Source: Helicobacter enhydrae (GTDB lineage: Bacteria; Campylobacterota; Campylobacteria; Campylobacterales; Helicobacteraceae). Taken from it: 64,000 bases of DNA. The position numbers and the translations under genes are program-made. Shown in pieces: positions 26,834-34,800 of this stretch. The DNA is taken from NCBI RefSeq assembly GCF_001693335.1, contig NZ_CP016503.1, forward strand, positions 1 to 64,000, in the 5' to 3' direction. Every line of letters starts with the position of its first letter. Positions within the stretch are counted from its first letter, which is position 1. Under the pieces are notes generated by a model. The model did no database searches. It was not told the DNA's origin and saw nothing but the letters and a program-made list of their open reading frames with translations.

Positions 26834-27874
26834 TCACATCGCTTGATTTTTGTTGAGAGAGATTTCCCATTCATAGGCACTTTTGCAAATCAGTGTTAAA
26901 TCGTTGTATTGAGGTTTCCAAGTGGTGCATTCCAAGATTTTTTGGTTGCTAGCGATTAGCATCGCAGGATCACCATCGCGAGGAGCATCGATTCGCACCT
27001 CAAAATCTATGCAGCTGACTTTTTTCATCACTTCAATCACTTCCTTGACGCTATATCCTTGATTGTAGCCCACATTGAAAATATTGGATTTTTGGTGCGT
27101 GTATAAATAATCTAGGGCAGAAATATGGGCTCTAGCCAAATCGTTGATATGGATATAATCTCTGATACAGCTTCCATCGGGTGTTGTGTAAGTGTCCCCA
27201 TAGATTGACATTTGATGTCTTTTGCCCGTTGCACATTCACTTGCTACTTTGATGAGGTGGGTTGCATTGAGGCTTCTTTGTCCAAGCCCACCGCCATTTT
27301 GAAGTTCTTGAGGGGTGTTGTCATAATTTGCCCCTGCGACATTGAAATATCTTAGGGCGACATAACAAAAGTCATTTGCCTTGCTCACATCAAGCAAGAC
27401 TTGCTCACTCATGAGTTTGGAGTATCCATAGGGGTTGATCGGAGATGTGGGAGTGCTCTCTGTCACAGGGTTGCAAGAGGGCTCACCATACACTGCGGCA
27501 GTGGAGCTAAAAATAAAGTTTTTGATTTTGTGCTTGAGGCATAGGTTGATGAGGTGTGTTGTGTTGGCGGTGTTGTTGAGGTAGTATTTGGCGGGATTGC
27601 TCATTGATTCGCTCACAACAATAGAGGCGGCAAAATGCACGATCGCATCAAAATGGTTGTTTTGCAAAAAGTGATCGAGCTTTGCTAGTTCATTGAGATC
27701 CATTTGCACCATTTGCACTCTATCGCCAAATTTTGCGGATAAATACTTATAGTTTTGGATAAACCCGGTGCTTAGATTGTCAAGCAGTGTGATTTGTGCG
27801 TCTGTGTTTTTCAAAAATTCATAGGCTGTATGGGATCCAATGTAGCCACTTCCTCCAGTCAAGAGCAATTTCAT
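26834..27874 (-). CDS. galE: UDP-glucose 4-epimerase
   Basis: NAD-dependent SDR that interconverts UDP-glucose and UDP-galactose (possibly the N-acetylated forms) for surface glycans. The cofactor site is LLTGGSGYIGSHTAYEF; the catalytic Ser-Tyr-Lys is in SSTAAVYGEP and NPYGYSKLMSEQ. The C-terminal sugar-binding part includes IFNVGYNQGYSVKEV and PRDGDPAM. 346 residues, standard length. A decayed copy of its 5' end lies at 29569-29616 beyond arsPR. Confidence 0.94.
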   Translation of the reverse strand: MKLLLTGGSGYIGSHTAYEFLKNTDAQITLLDNLSTGFIQNYKYLSAKFGDRVQMVQMDLNELAKLDHFLQNNHFDAIVHFAASIVVSESMSNPAKYYLNNTANTTHLINLCLKHKIKNFIFSSTAAVYGEPSCNPVTESTPTSPINPYGYSKLMSEQVLLDVSKANDFCYVALRYFNVAGANYDNTPQELQNGGGLGQRSLNATHLIKVASECATGKRHQMSIYGDTYTTPDGSCIRDYIHINDLARAHISALDYLYTHQKSNIFNVGYNQGYSVKEVIEVMKKVSCIDFEVRIDAPRDGDPAMLIASNQKILECTTWKPQYNDLTLICKSAYEWEISLNKNQAM

Positions 27875-27903
27875 CTGATTTCCTTATGTTTGATTGAGCT
27901 GTT

Positions 27904-27909
27904 ATTATA
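27904..27909 (-). promoter_or_regulatory. -10 element of galE
   Basis: TATAAT on the minus strand, 30 bases upstream of the galE ATG. The whole block 27875-27935 recurs at 29617-29675 ahead of the decayed galE copy, so the promoter was duplicated with the gene start; in that copy the box reads TATAAC. Confidence 0.5.
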
Positions 27910-27949
27910 TACTAGTTTCAAATTATGCTAAAGATGAGCATTGCTGAAT

Positions 27950-28246
27950 CTATCTCTTCGTGTATTCGCAACATTTGCAAGAGATGTTGTCGCATAGGGT
28001 TTGCAGGGTTTCTGTGATGGCATAATTGAAGTTTTCTTTCCCTCGTTGTTGCTGTTGCACAAACCCCGCATCTACCAATACTTTCAAATGATGTGCCAAT
28101 GTAGATGCTTTGATCTCTACCTTTGCTTGTAGATCTTTGATGTTTAGCCCCTCTGGGTGGTGTTGTAATAGGGTGATATAGACCAATAGGCGTGATTCTG
28201 ACCCCAATGCCTGAAAGCCTTGAGCAAAATGTGTGAGAGATTCCAT
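27950..28246 (-). CDS. arsR: ArsR-family metalloregulator
   Basis: Winged-helix repressor of 98 residues. The HTH is KDLQAKVEIKASTLAHHLKVL followed by the wing DAGFVQQQQRGKENF. The C terminus is CDNISCKCCEYTKR, four cysteines in nine residues, a likely thiolate site for As(III), Sb(III) or another soft metal; the classical CxC in the recognition helix is absent. ATG 28246 follows AAGGAGG. It is second in the operon, 13 bases after arsP, and probably represses it through the inverted repeat upstream of arsP. Confidence 0.85.
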   Translation of the reverse strand: MESLTHFAQGFQALGSESRLLVYITLLQHHPEGLNIKDLQAKVEIKASTLAHHLKVLVDAGFVQQQQRGKENFNYAITETLQTLCDNISCKCCEYTKR

Positions 28247-28259
28247 CAGAATGCCTCCT

Positions 28260-29357
28260 TCATAAAATAATAGGTTGCAAGAAATTGAACACATATCCAA
28301 TGATAATGATTGTTACTGCAAGAATCATAGCAAGTTTTATGATAACTCTTTTCTGCAAAACGCTCCCTAGCAAAATAAACGATGGTATCGAGACCACCGA
28401 AGAAGCCATCACAAAAGATAATGCTGTCCCAAGTGCTGCACCCGAATCTAATAGAGATTTTGCAACAGGAATAAGGGCAACATCATCTGAATAAATAGGG
28501 ATACCTATCAAAGTAGCAATTATTGGTGCAATATAATTGCTTGTGCCAAGCGGGGTTGCGATCCATTCTTTGGGTATTGCTCCATGGATCAAAGCACCAA
28601 GAGCCACGCCTATCAAAATGTATTTGTATGTTTTTTTCAAAATGCCTATTGCTTCGGTTGCAGATTGATAGAACAGATTCTTTTTGGGGTTGTTGTCGCT
28701 TTTGGCACTATCGCAACAATGAGAAAACTGCACAATGTTTTGTGCATCATAACAAGCGGAGCTTTGGGGGTTTGGACTGATTGAGAAGCCAAAAGTTTGT
28801 TTCATTTTGCTTTCTGTGTCCGTGCTGTAATGGTGGAGTGCTGATGTAGTGCGATGTCTCTGGGATAAAAGAGTGGGGGTGAATAGCTGTTTGTCTGATG
28901 CTCTAGACAAAATCAATCCTGTGATCACACCTGCAATGACGCCTTGAATGATGTAGATGAGAGTTACCCAAAGTCCAAATTGTGTAAATAACAAAATCAT
29001 AGAGGTTTCTTGCACGAGTGGTGCAACTATCAGATACACAAACAAAGCACCTGTTGGCACATTGAGGGCAGATAGAGAGATAAACGCTGGAATAGCACTA
29101 CAAGAGCAAAATGGCGACACGATTCCTAGCAAAGCCATTGAGCCATAAGCGATGATTTTGGGTTTGCGATTGAGAGAATGTGCTAGTTTTTCATCCAAAA
29201 AGCGAATTCGAACAAAAGTAAAAAATGTAAGCCCAACAAGCAAAACAATAGATAGAAAAAAGACTTCATACAAGAAAAATGCCAAGCCATTTGCAAGAGA
29301 TATGGGCAAACCTATTTGCAAAAACAAGTTTCCCAAAAACTGATACAACGATTCCAT
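28260..29357 (-). CDS. arsP: ArsP-type organoarsenical/metal permease
   Basis: Polytopic permease of 365 residues, ArsP/UPF0718 family, which in Campylobacter exports methylated or aromatic arsenicals. The diagnostic cysteine motif GIVSPFCSCSAIPAF is in the first half, and a second half-repeat has PIYSDDVALIPVA. Between them is a cytoplasmic loop (about residues 160-235) rich in His and Cys (SALHHYSTD, SSACYDAQN, FSHCCDSAK), longer than I expect for the family. It starts at ATG 29357 after GGAGG and is cotranscribed with arsR. The gene pair lies between galE and a galE remnant. Substrate arsenical is inferred from the family. Confidence 0.85.
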   Translation of the reverse strand: MESLYQFLGNLFLQIGLPISLANGLAFFLYEVFFLSIVLLVGLTFFTFVRIRFLDEKLAHSLNRKPKIIAYGSMALLGIVSPFCSCSAIPAFISLSALNVPTGALFVYLIVAPLVQETSMILLFTQFGLWVTLIYIIQGVIAGVITGLILSRASDKQLFTPTLLSQRHRTTSALHHYSTDTESKMKQTFGFSISPNPQSSACYDAQNIVQFSHCCDSAKSDNNPKKNLFYQSATEAIGILKKTYKYILIGVALGALIHGAIPKEWIATPLGTSNYIAPIIATLIGIPIYSDDVALIPVAKSLLDSGAALGTALSFVMASSVVSIPSFILLGSVLQKRVIIKLAMILAVTIIIIGYVFNFLQPIIL

Positions 29358-29374
29358 CGTGATAACCTCCGATA

Positions 29375-29408
29375 AATATAACTAAAAAACTAATTTTATA
29401 GTTATATT
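29375..29408 (-). promoter_or_regulatory. Inverted-repeat operator upstream of arsP (ArsR site)
   Basis: A perfect 9-base inverted repeat, AATATAACT and AGTTATATT, 16 bases apart, lies 18 bases upstream of the arsP start and overlaps the A/T-rich promoter region. Dyads like this are typical ArsR operators. Binding is inferred. Confidence 0.6.
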
Positions 29409-29568
29409 GTATATATCAAGATATTTTGATTCAATATTTTGGATTTGATTTGTGCTTGGCTCTCTTGATGTTGGGGCTTGATTGTGGGGGGGGAATGCCT
29501 AGAGTAGGGGAGTGTAGGCATTGTCATCTCTTGGGCTTTGCATTTGGAGATTTTGATTTGTGGTGGGA
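29409..29568. other. Non-coding stretch with a G8 tract
   Basis: No gene is recognisable. It contains a G8 run at 29486-29493 and lies between the ArsR operator and the decayed galE start. It may hold the decayed body of the galE copy, but I cannot see similarity beyond the first 16 codons. Confidence 0.4.
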
Positions 29569-29675
29569 TGTATGAGAAGCAATGTAACCACTTCCACTGC
29601 TCAAAGGTGCTTTCATCTGATTTCCTTGATTTTTTGTCGAGTTGTTGTTATATACTAGTTTCAAATTATGCCAAG
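29569..29675 (-). pseudogene. Remnant of a galE gene: first 16 codons plus upstream region
   Basis: On the minus strand, ATG 29616 begins MKAPLSSGSGYIASHT, which parallels galE MKLLLTGGSGYIGSHT. The next codons have no galE similarity. Upstream, 29617-29675 is nearly the same as 27875-27935 before galE, sharing CTGATTTCCTT and ATATACTAGTTTCAAATTATG. Only a truncated 5' copy survives. It reads in the same direction as galE, so the two copies are direct repeats about 1.7 kb apart with arsP-arsR between them. Confidence 0.8.
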
Positions 29676-29679
29676 CAAG

Positions 29680-29685
29680 TATAAT
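29680..29685 (+). promoter_or_regulatory. -10 element of the thioesterase gene
   Basis: TATAAT, 40 bases upstream of ATG 29726, preceded by AAG as in many Helicobacter promoters. An AAAGGA ribosome site lies between. Confidence 0.45.
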
Positions 29686-29725
29686 TTGATTTTAAGATGA
29701 GGTCATCTAACACAAAGGACAAACT

Positions 29726-30184
29726 ATGGAGTGCAATACATTGAAAATGTCGATTTTGGTTTCGCCAAGTGTAGCTAATTTTAGTGGAGTGATGCACGGA
29801 GGTGAGTTGCTCAAAACACTCGATCATGTTGCGTATGCTTGTGCTACCAAATATTGCGGGTATGGCGTTGTGACAATAAGCGTGGATCAAGTGATTTTCA
29901 AAAGCCCCATTCCTATTGGCTCATTGCTCAATTTTTATGCTTCAGTCAATTATGTGGGCAAGAGTAGTTGTGAAGTTGGGATTCGCGTCGAGTGCGAGGA
30001 TTTGAAAAGTCGGGCTGTCAAGCATTGCAGTAGTGCTTATTTTACAATGGTTGCATTGGGTGCCAATAGACAAAAAGTCGCGATGCCTCCTTTTGTCCCA
30101 CAAAGCGATGAGCAGAAGCGTCGTTATGCAGAAGCGATTGATCGACGCGAAAAGCGAAGTATGTTTTATGCGACAAAGCAATAA
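29726..30184 (+). CDS. Acyl-CoA thioesterase, hotdog family (YciA/BFIT-like)
   Basis: 152 residues with the hotdog signature GVMHGGELLKTLDHVAYACA (the catalytic-region Asp and the HGG turn) followed by VTISVDQVIFKSPIPIG. It hydrolyses acyl-CoA of uncertain chain length. ATG 29726 follows AAAGGA. The 3' end overlaps the DAHP synthase start by 17 bases, an unusual but clear coupling. The C-terminal EQKRRYAEAIDRREKR helix is common in the family. Confidence 0.88.
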   Translation: MECNTLKMSILVSPSVANFSGVMHGGELLKTLDHVAYACATKYCGYGVVTISVDQVIFKSPIPIGSLLNFYASVNYVGKSSCEVGIRVECEDLKSRAVKHCSSAYFTMVALGANRQKVAMPPFVPQSDEQKRRYAEAIDRREKRSMFYATKQ

Positions 30185-31505
30185 GTGGGAGCCTCAAAGC
30201 TGGAGAAAATTCCCAATCAAACAAGCTCCACAATATCGCAATCTCGAGGAGTTGGAGAGAGTTGAGGGTGAGCTAAGGGGCTATCCTCCTTTGGTGTTTG
30301 CCAAAGAGGTGGATTTGCTCAAAGCAAAATTATCAAGAGTGAATGAAGAGAATCTGTTTATCTTGCAGGGTGGGGATTGTGCAGAGAGTTTTACGCGTTT
30401 TGGTGGGCAAAGGATACGCGATTTTTATAAGCTTATGTTGCAAATGAGCGTGATTTTGGGCTTTTGTAGTGGAATGGAAATCCTAAAGATTGGCAGAATC
30501 GCAGGGCAGTTTGCCAAACCGCGTAGCGAGGAGTTTGAAGAGATCGATGGCAAGATGTTGCCAAGCTTCCGTGGGGATATCATCAATGGGAGTGAGCCTA
30601 CCGCAGAATCTAGAGTGCATCAGCCCCAAAGAATGCTCCAAGCGTATCATCAGTCTGCTTCCACCCTCAATCTCTTGCGTGCGTTTTGCAATGGTGGAAT
30701 GGCAGATTTGCATTTGATTCAGCAATACAATCTTGATTTTGTGCGAAGCCACCCTATGGGTGAAAAATACCAAACGCTCACTCAAGAGATCTCCCAATCC
30801 CTTGCTTTTATCGAGAGTTGTGGTATCGAGGCTAAACAAGCCCCCAAGTTAAGCGAGTTTTTCATAAGCCACGAAGCCTTGCTTTTGCCCTATGAAGAGT
30901 GTTTGTGTCGCACGGATAGCTTGAGTGGCAGGATTTATGATTGTTCTGCACATTTTTTGTGGATTGGGGAACGCACTTTTGATTCTCAAGCACATCTTGA
31001 GTTTATGCGAGGGATTAGCAATCCAAAGGGGATCAAAGTCTCTCCAAGGATGACATCTACGGATTTGCTTAGGTTGCTAGATTGGTTCAATCCTGATAAT
31101 CAAAAAGGGGAAATCGTGCTAATCGTGCGTATGGGAGAAACCATCAAGCACTCTCTCCCGCCACTGCTTGAAGTGCTTGAAAAAGAGAAGCGTGAAGTGG
31201 TGTTGCTCAATGATCCAATGCACGGCAACACGATCAAACAAGGTGGTATCAAAACGCGGTATTTTGCAAGTATTTTGCAAGAGTTGGATCGTTTTTTTGA
31301 GATTTGTGCAGATTGTGGTATGAAAGCTGGAGGTATCCATCTTGAAATGACAGCAGAAGAGGTGACAGAGTGTATAGGTGGAATGATTGATGTGGGGAGT
31401 TTGAGCAAAAATTATCAAACCACTTGCGATCCACGACTGAATGCCTCTCAATCTCTAGAACTTGCTTTTGGACTCGGAGAGAAAATGAGGAAAAGATTTG
31501 GATAA
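30168..31505 (+). CDS. Class II 3-deoxy-7-phosphoheptulonate (DAHP) synthase
   Basis: First enzyme of the shikimate pathway, class II (plant/AroH type), 445 residues. It shows WEPQSWRKFPIKQAPQY, the LFILQGGDCAESF phosphate/PEP region, KIGRIAGQFAKPRS and KVSPRMTS. The C-terminal MHGNTIKQGGIKTR and GGIHLEMTAEEVTEC contribute metal ligands (His, Glu). The start is ATG 30168 (MRQSNKWEP), overlapping the thioesterase gene in another frame. It overlaps the following amidotransferase gene by 8 bases. Confidence 0.93.
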   Translation: MRQSNKWEPQSWRKFPIKQAPQYRNLEELERVEGELRGYPPLVFAKEVDLLKAKLSRVNEENLFILQGGDCAESFTRFGGQRIRDFYKLMLQMSVILGFCSGMEILKIGRIAGQFAKPRSEEFEEIDGKMLPSFRGDIINGSEPTAESRVHQPQRMLQAYHQSASTLNLLRAFCNGGMADLHLIQQYNLDFVRSHPMGEKYQTLTQEISQSLAFIESCGIEAKQAPKLSEFFISHEALLLPYEECLCRTDSLSGRIYDCSAHFLWIGERTFDSQAHLEFMRGISNPKGIKVSPRMTSTDLLRLLDWFNPDNQKGEIVLIVRMGETIKHSLPPLLEVLEKEKREVVLLNDPMHGNTIKQGGIKTRYFASILQELDRFFEICADCGMKAGGIHLEMTAEEVTECIGGMIDVGSLSKNYQTTCDPRLNASQSLELAFGLGEKMRKRFG

Positions 31506-32070
31506 GAGGGTTGTGCTGATTGATCATCATGATTCTTTTACTTACAACATTGTGCATTATCTGCAAGATTTGGGTGCTAGAGTTGAGGTGCTTGAAGCTC
31601 AAGAGGGGGTGAGCGAAGATCCTAGATTGTCTGAGGCTTCTCATATCCTCCTCTCCCCCGGTCCCGGTCACCCCAAAGACGCACTAGAGAGCTTGAATAT
31701 TATCCAAAAGTTTTATAAAGCCAAACCAATTTTGGGAGTGTGTTTGGGACATCAGTGTATCGCTTTGGCTTTTGGTGGCAAAGTAGAGCGTGGAAAAGAG
31801 CCAATACACGGCAAAACTTCGAGATTGAGCTTTGTTGCCAACCCATTGTTTCAAGGATTGGAGCAGGGGTTTGGCGTAATGCGTTATCACTCTTTGTGCG
31901 TGAGTGTGTTGCCTAGTTCTCTTGAGTGCATTGCTACAAGTGAGGGGGTGATAATGGCACTCAAACATCGTGATTATCCCATCTATGGAGTGCAATTCCA
32001 CCCTGAGTCGATTTTGTGTGAAAATGGCAAGGCGATATTTGAAAATTTTTTGATTTTGTCACAAACCTAG
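31498..32070 (+). CDS. Glutamine amidotransferase subunit of anthranilate / aminodeoxychorismate synthase
   Basis: Class I amidotransferase, 190 residues, supplying ammonia for p-aminobenzoate or anthranilate synthesis. The nucleophile is in GVCLGHQCIALAFGG, the catalytic His-Glu in YGVQFHPES, and the oxyanion region is LLSPGPGHPKD. TTG 31498 has GAGGAAAAGA just upstream and overlaps the DAHP synthase stop; GTG 31513 is a less likely start. Whether it is PabA or TrpG cannot be told without its synthase partner, which is not in the window. Confidence 0.88.
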   Translation: MDKRVVLIDHHDSFTYNIVHYLQDLGARVEVLEAQEGVSEDPRLSEASHILLSPGPGHPKDALESLNIIQKFYKAKPILGVCLGHQCIALAFGGKVERGKEPIHGKTSRLSFVANPLFQGLEQGFGVMRYHSLCVSVLPSSLECIATSEGVIMALKHRDYPIYGVQFHPESILCENGKAIFENFLILSQT

Positions 32071-32079
32071 AAGGCTTTA

Positions 32080-33349
32080 TTAATATGACTCAAGGTTATA
32101 TTTTGCGGTACACATAAAGACTTCATAATCCAAGTAATGCGTGATTGCGTTTAAGTATTCTTTCTTGTAGAGCAACTTTAAACGAATGTTGTCGGTGTAT
32201 TTCAAAACTACTTCATTGCCCACAAGATTATCAAGCAAGGCATTTTTGTTTCTAAAGTTAAGTCGTATTACTCTTTTGGCATTTTTATCAAGGGTGAATA
32301 TTTTAGGAGAATTTGCATCAATGTAAATAAGATTTTGCCAATTGTCAATAGCTTTTAATGCATTAATGTCTTTTTCATAATAGAAATGTATAATATGGCG
32401 CCACTCATTTATAACATGTTTAAAGCTTTTTTTGTTTCATAGGGCGTTTGAGTTTTGATAAATTCCATAGTTACCCCCCCCCGCATATATAAAGTTTGGA
32501 GTCGTACTTGTTGTATTTAAAATATGGCATTTGTGCCAAAAGTCTTAGAATCTGCTGTGTTTCATTCATCCAATTATGAAAATCTCTTTTTTGTGTTTTG
32601 TCACCACCAAAGTTTTCAGGATTACAATAGAGCTGCAATTTCTCACATAATGCTTGTTTTTGAGATTCACTTAATTCTCTATAATCTCTAATCAATAAAA
32701 CTATATCTCTACGACTATAACTTCTAGATTCTAAAACTTGATGCAAAAAAGTTGCAAAAAATAAGATTTCATAGATTGTTAAATAACCACTTCCTAGCTC
32801 TTGAATCATATGAAATATCTCTTCATCAAAACCCCGCATGAGATTTTTTAAGGCTATTATGAAAAGTAAATCTTGTTGTTGAATATCCTCACTCTGCAGA
32901 AACTCTCTGCCAAAAGGGGTAAGAGCGATGTATTTTATCACCACACCCTTATTATCAACAAAGGGTTCAAGCATTGTGCAGTTGTCATCAAATCTATCTA
33001 TAAGCCCCATTCTATGTAAATCTACAAAAATATTTTTACGCAAAGAATCTTGTGTGCATCGCCCTAATTCTGCATTAATATTTATGGTGAGCTGTGCATA
33101 TTCTTCTTCTCCATCTCTATTCGATGGGCGTTTGCTTGAGTCAGTTGTGCGAATTTGCAATAGTTCTGTTCCACAAATTGCATCAATCTTTTGCAAGATT
33201 ATTAAAATAACTTCTTTCGTGTAGCGATTGTGTTGCGAAATTTGTAAACCCCTATAATTATCGTTTTGCATTCTTTTTACCAAAAATTTAATACATTCTC
33301 TACTAGCATCTATATTTAAAATCTCTTCTAAAAGACTTTGCATATTCAC
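32080..33349 (-). CDS. Putative type II (probably IIS) restriction endonuclease, split at G9 and A7 tracts
   Basis: The first frame (33349 to 32471, 292 residues) ends in three glycines at a G9 tract. One more G would read through VTMEFIKTQTPYETKK; one more A in the A7 run (32427-32433) then continues KHVINEWRHIIHFYYEKD to the stop at 32080-32082, a 423-residue protein. Residues about 80-160 include an LTININAELG and ALTPFGREFLQ stretch reminiscent of winged-helix DNA-binding parts of type IIS enzymes; I see no clear catalytic motif. It overlaps the DNA methyltransferase upstream by 4 bases, and its place after two methyltransferases is the main reason for the call. Confidence 0.62.
32474..32482 (-). 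repeat. C9/G9 homopolymer in the restriction gene
   Basis: Nine C on the + strand (G9 in the coding strand) directly before the stop of the first frame. G10 fuses the two halves; G9 ends the protein after three glycines. Confidence 0.85.
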
Positions 33350-34113
33350 TCCTTTATTGCTAAGCTAGAATCTATAGATTCCTTATTTAATTCACAGCCG
33401 ATAAAACTTCGCTCCAAATCTCTTGCCACAAGACTTGTCATTCCACTTCCACTAAACAAATCCAGCACCAAATCCCCTTTCTTAGAACTTGCTTTAATTA
33501 TTCTTTCTATCATTTCTCTTGGCTTTATTGTTGGGTGATGAAGCTTTTGTGTTTTGCCATTCTTTTTTTGTTTATGTCTTTGACTGGCTATCTCCCAAAC
33601 ATCAGGGCAGAGCTTACCATTTGGATTTGGGAACCACCTTTTGCCATTTTTCAAGATTCCATTTTTGACCGCATGTGCTATGCGACTTGTTGATACATAA
33701 GGCAGCCGCACCGATTCGCAATCAAAATAATAATGCTTAGAATCTATTGTATAAAACAAAATGCTTTCTTGATTATTTACAAATCGTTTTTTTGTGTAGC
33801 TTAAACCATCTTTTTTATACCAAGTGATAAAATTTTGAAACACTGCCTTTTCTTGCAAGTAATGCACAAATAATGCACAATGATAAGGAGTATTAAAAAT
33901 ATAAAAACTCCCACTTTTTTTCATTTTTAACAATAATAAATCCATCCATTTATAACTAAACTCTAAAAATTCTTTTTGACTTTGAAAATTATCCCATGTA
34001 TCAACTTTAAGATTATAGGGAGGATCAATAATGGCTAAATCAATGCTTTTATGATCTAAGGATTCCAAAAAGCTAAAAACATCTTGTATATATATTGTAT
34101 TTAGTTGCATCAA
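33346..34113 (-). CDS. DNA adenine (N6) methyltransferase, beta class
   Basis: 255 residues. Motif IV LAIIDPPYNLKVDTW comes near the N terminus and the AdoMet-binding motif I DLFSGSGMTSLVARDLER near the C terminus, the beta-class order; DPPY suggests N6-adenine modification. KLHHPTIKPREMIERIIK before motif I is typical. It starts at ATG 34113, 3 bases after the neighbouring nuclease-like gene. Its partner methyltransferase at 34801 has SPPY, so the two probably modify opposite strands of one asymmetric site. The recognition site cannot be read from sequence. Confidence 0.9.
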   Translation of the reverse strand: MMQLNTIYIQDVFSFLESLDHKSIDLAIIDPPYNLKVDTWDNFQSQKEFLEFSYKWMDLLLLKMKKSGSFYIFNTPYHCALFVHYLQEKAVFQNFITWYKKDGLSYTKKRFVNNQESILFYTIDSKHYYFDCESVRLPYVSTSRIAHAVKNGILKNGKRWFPNPNGKLCPDVWEIASQRHKQKKNGKTQKLHHPTIKPREMIERIIKASSKKGDLVLDLFSGSGMTSLVARDLERSFIGCELNKESIDSSLAIKE

Positions 34114-34116
34114 AGA

Positions 34117-34797
34117 TTAAAGCCTTTGAAAATATGTTTCTTTAAAAGTATCATAAGGCAATAAATTTGACACCAAACAGCAATATGCTTGTTTTGGGAA
34201 TCTATCATTAAAAGCTAGCATATCTATAGTGGCATATCCAGCTATTAGCAAAAAATATCCGTCATTATTTTTTAATACAAAAGTTTGCATATAAATATCG
34301 GCTTTATGATTATTAAATTGTTCTGCATCAACCAATAAATTAAGACTATAAGCCCTCTCTTCTGTTGATATACTTTCTGTGCCATAACATTTAATATCTA
34401 TATTTATGTTATGAAACAACTCTCTAGGATAAACACGATTATTACAAGCAAGCTTGATAATCTTACAAAAATCAAATCCCCCATCATATGAGCCTATTTT
34501 CAAGTTATATTGAAAGCATTGGTTGATCATATTATCTGATGCTAAATTATGCAAGTATTGCGTTAAATCTCTAAAAATCAACATTTCTGCTAGGATTCCA
34601 ATAGCAATATTTCCATTTGCAAGATCTAATTTATTTTCATTGCAAAATAAATCATTATTCATTTGCTGCATCAATGAGCTTGGCTCATTGTAATCATATC
34701 CTCCTCTCTTAAACTCATAAAAACTTCTTAATCTAGCCAAATAATTAGCCACGATAAATACCTCTTTGTCAATAGGGATACAATAAAAGTGATTCAT
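34117..34797 (-). CDS. Putative PD-(D/E)XK nuclease in the R-M locus
   Basis: 226 residues, no family I recognise by sequence alone. An acidic/basic arrangement compatible with a PD-(D/E)XK core is visible: Glu71 in GILAEMLIF, Asp109 in DGGFDF, then Asp134-Ile-Lys136 in NINIDIKCYG, followed by strands and a C-terminal LLPYDTFKETYF. It lies between two methyltransferase genes with 3-base gaps on both sides, on the same strand. A restriction subunit or a nuclease for modified DNA is the likely role; the catalytic assignment is my inference from spacing. Confidence 0.55.
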   Translation of the reverse strand: MNHFYCIPIDKEVFIVANYLARLRSFYEFKRGGYDYNEPSSLMQQMNNDLFCNENKLDLANGNIAIGILAEMLIFRDLTQYLHNLASDNMINQCFQYNLKIGSYDGGFDFCKIIKLACNNRVYPRELFHNINIDIKCYGTESISTEERAYSLNLLVDAEQFNNHKADIYMQTFVLKNNDGYFLLIAGYATIDMLAFNDRFPKQAYCCLVSNLLPYDTFKETYFQRL

Positions 34798-34800
34798 AAT

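Noticed and set aside
29569-29616. A new small gene MKAPLSSGSGY...
   Set aside because: Its start and upstream region duplicate galE and similarity ends after 16 codons, so it is a remnant.
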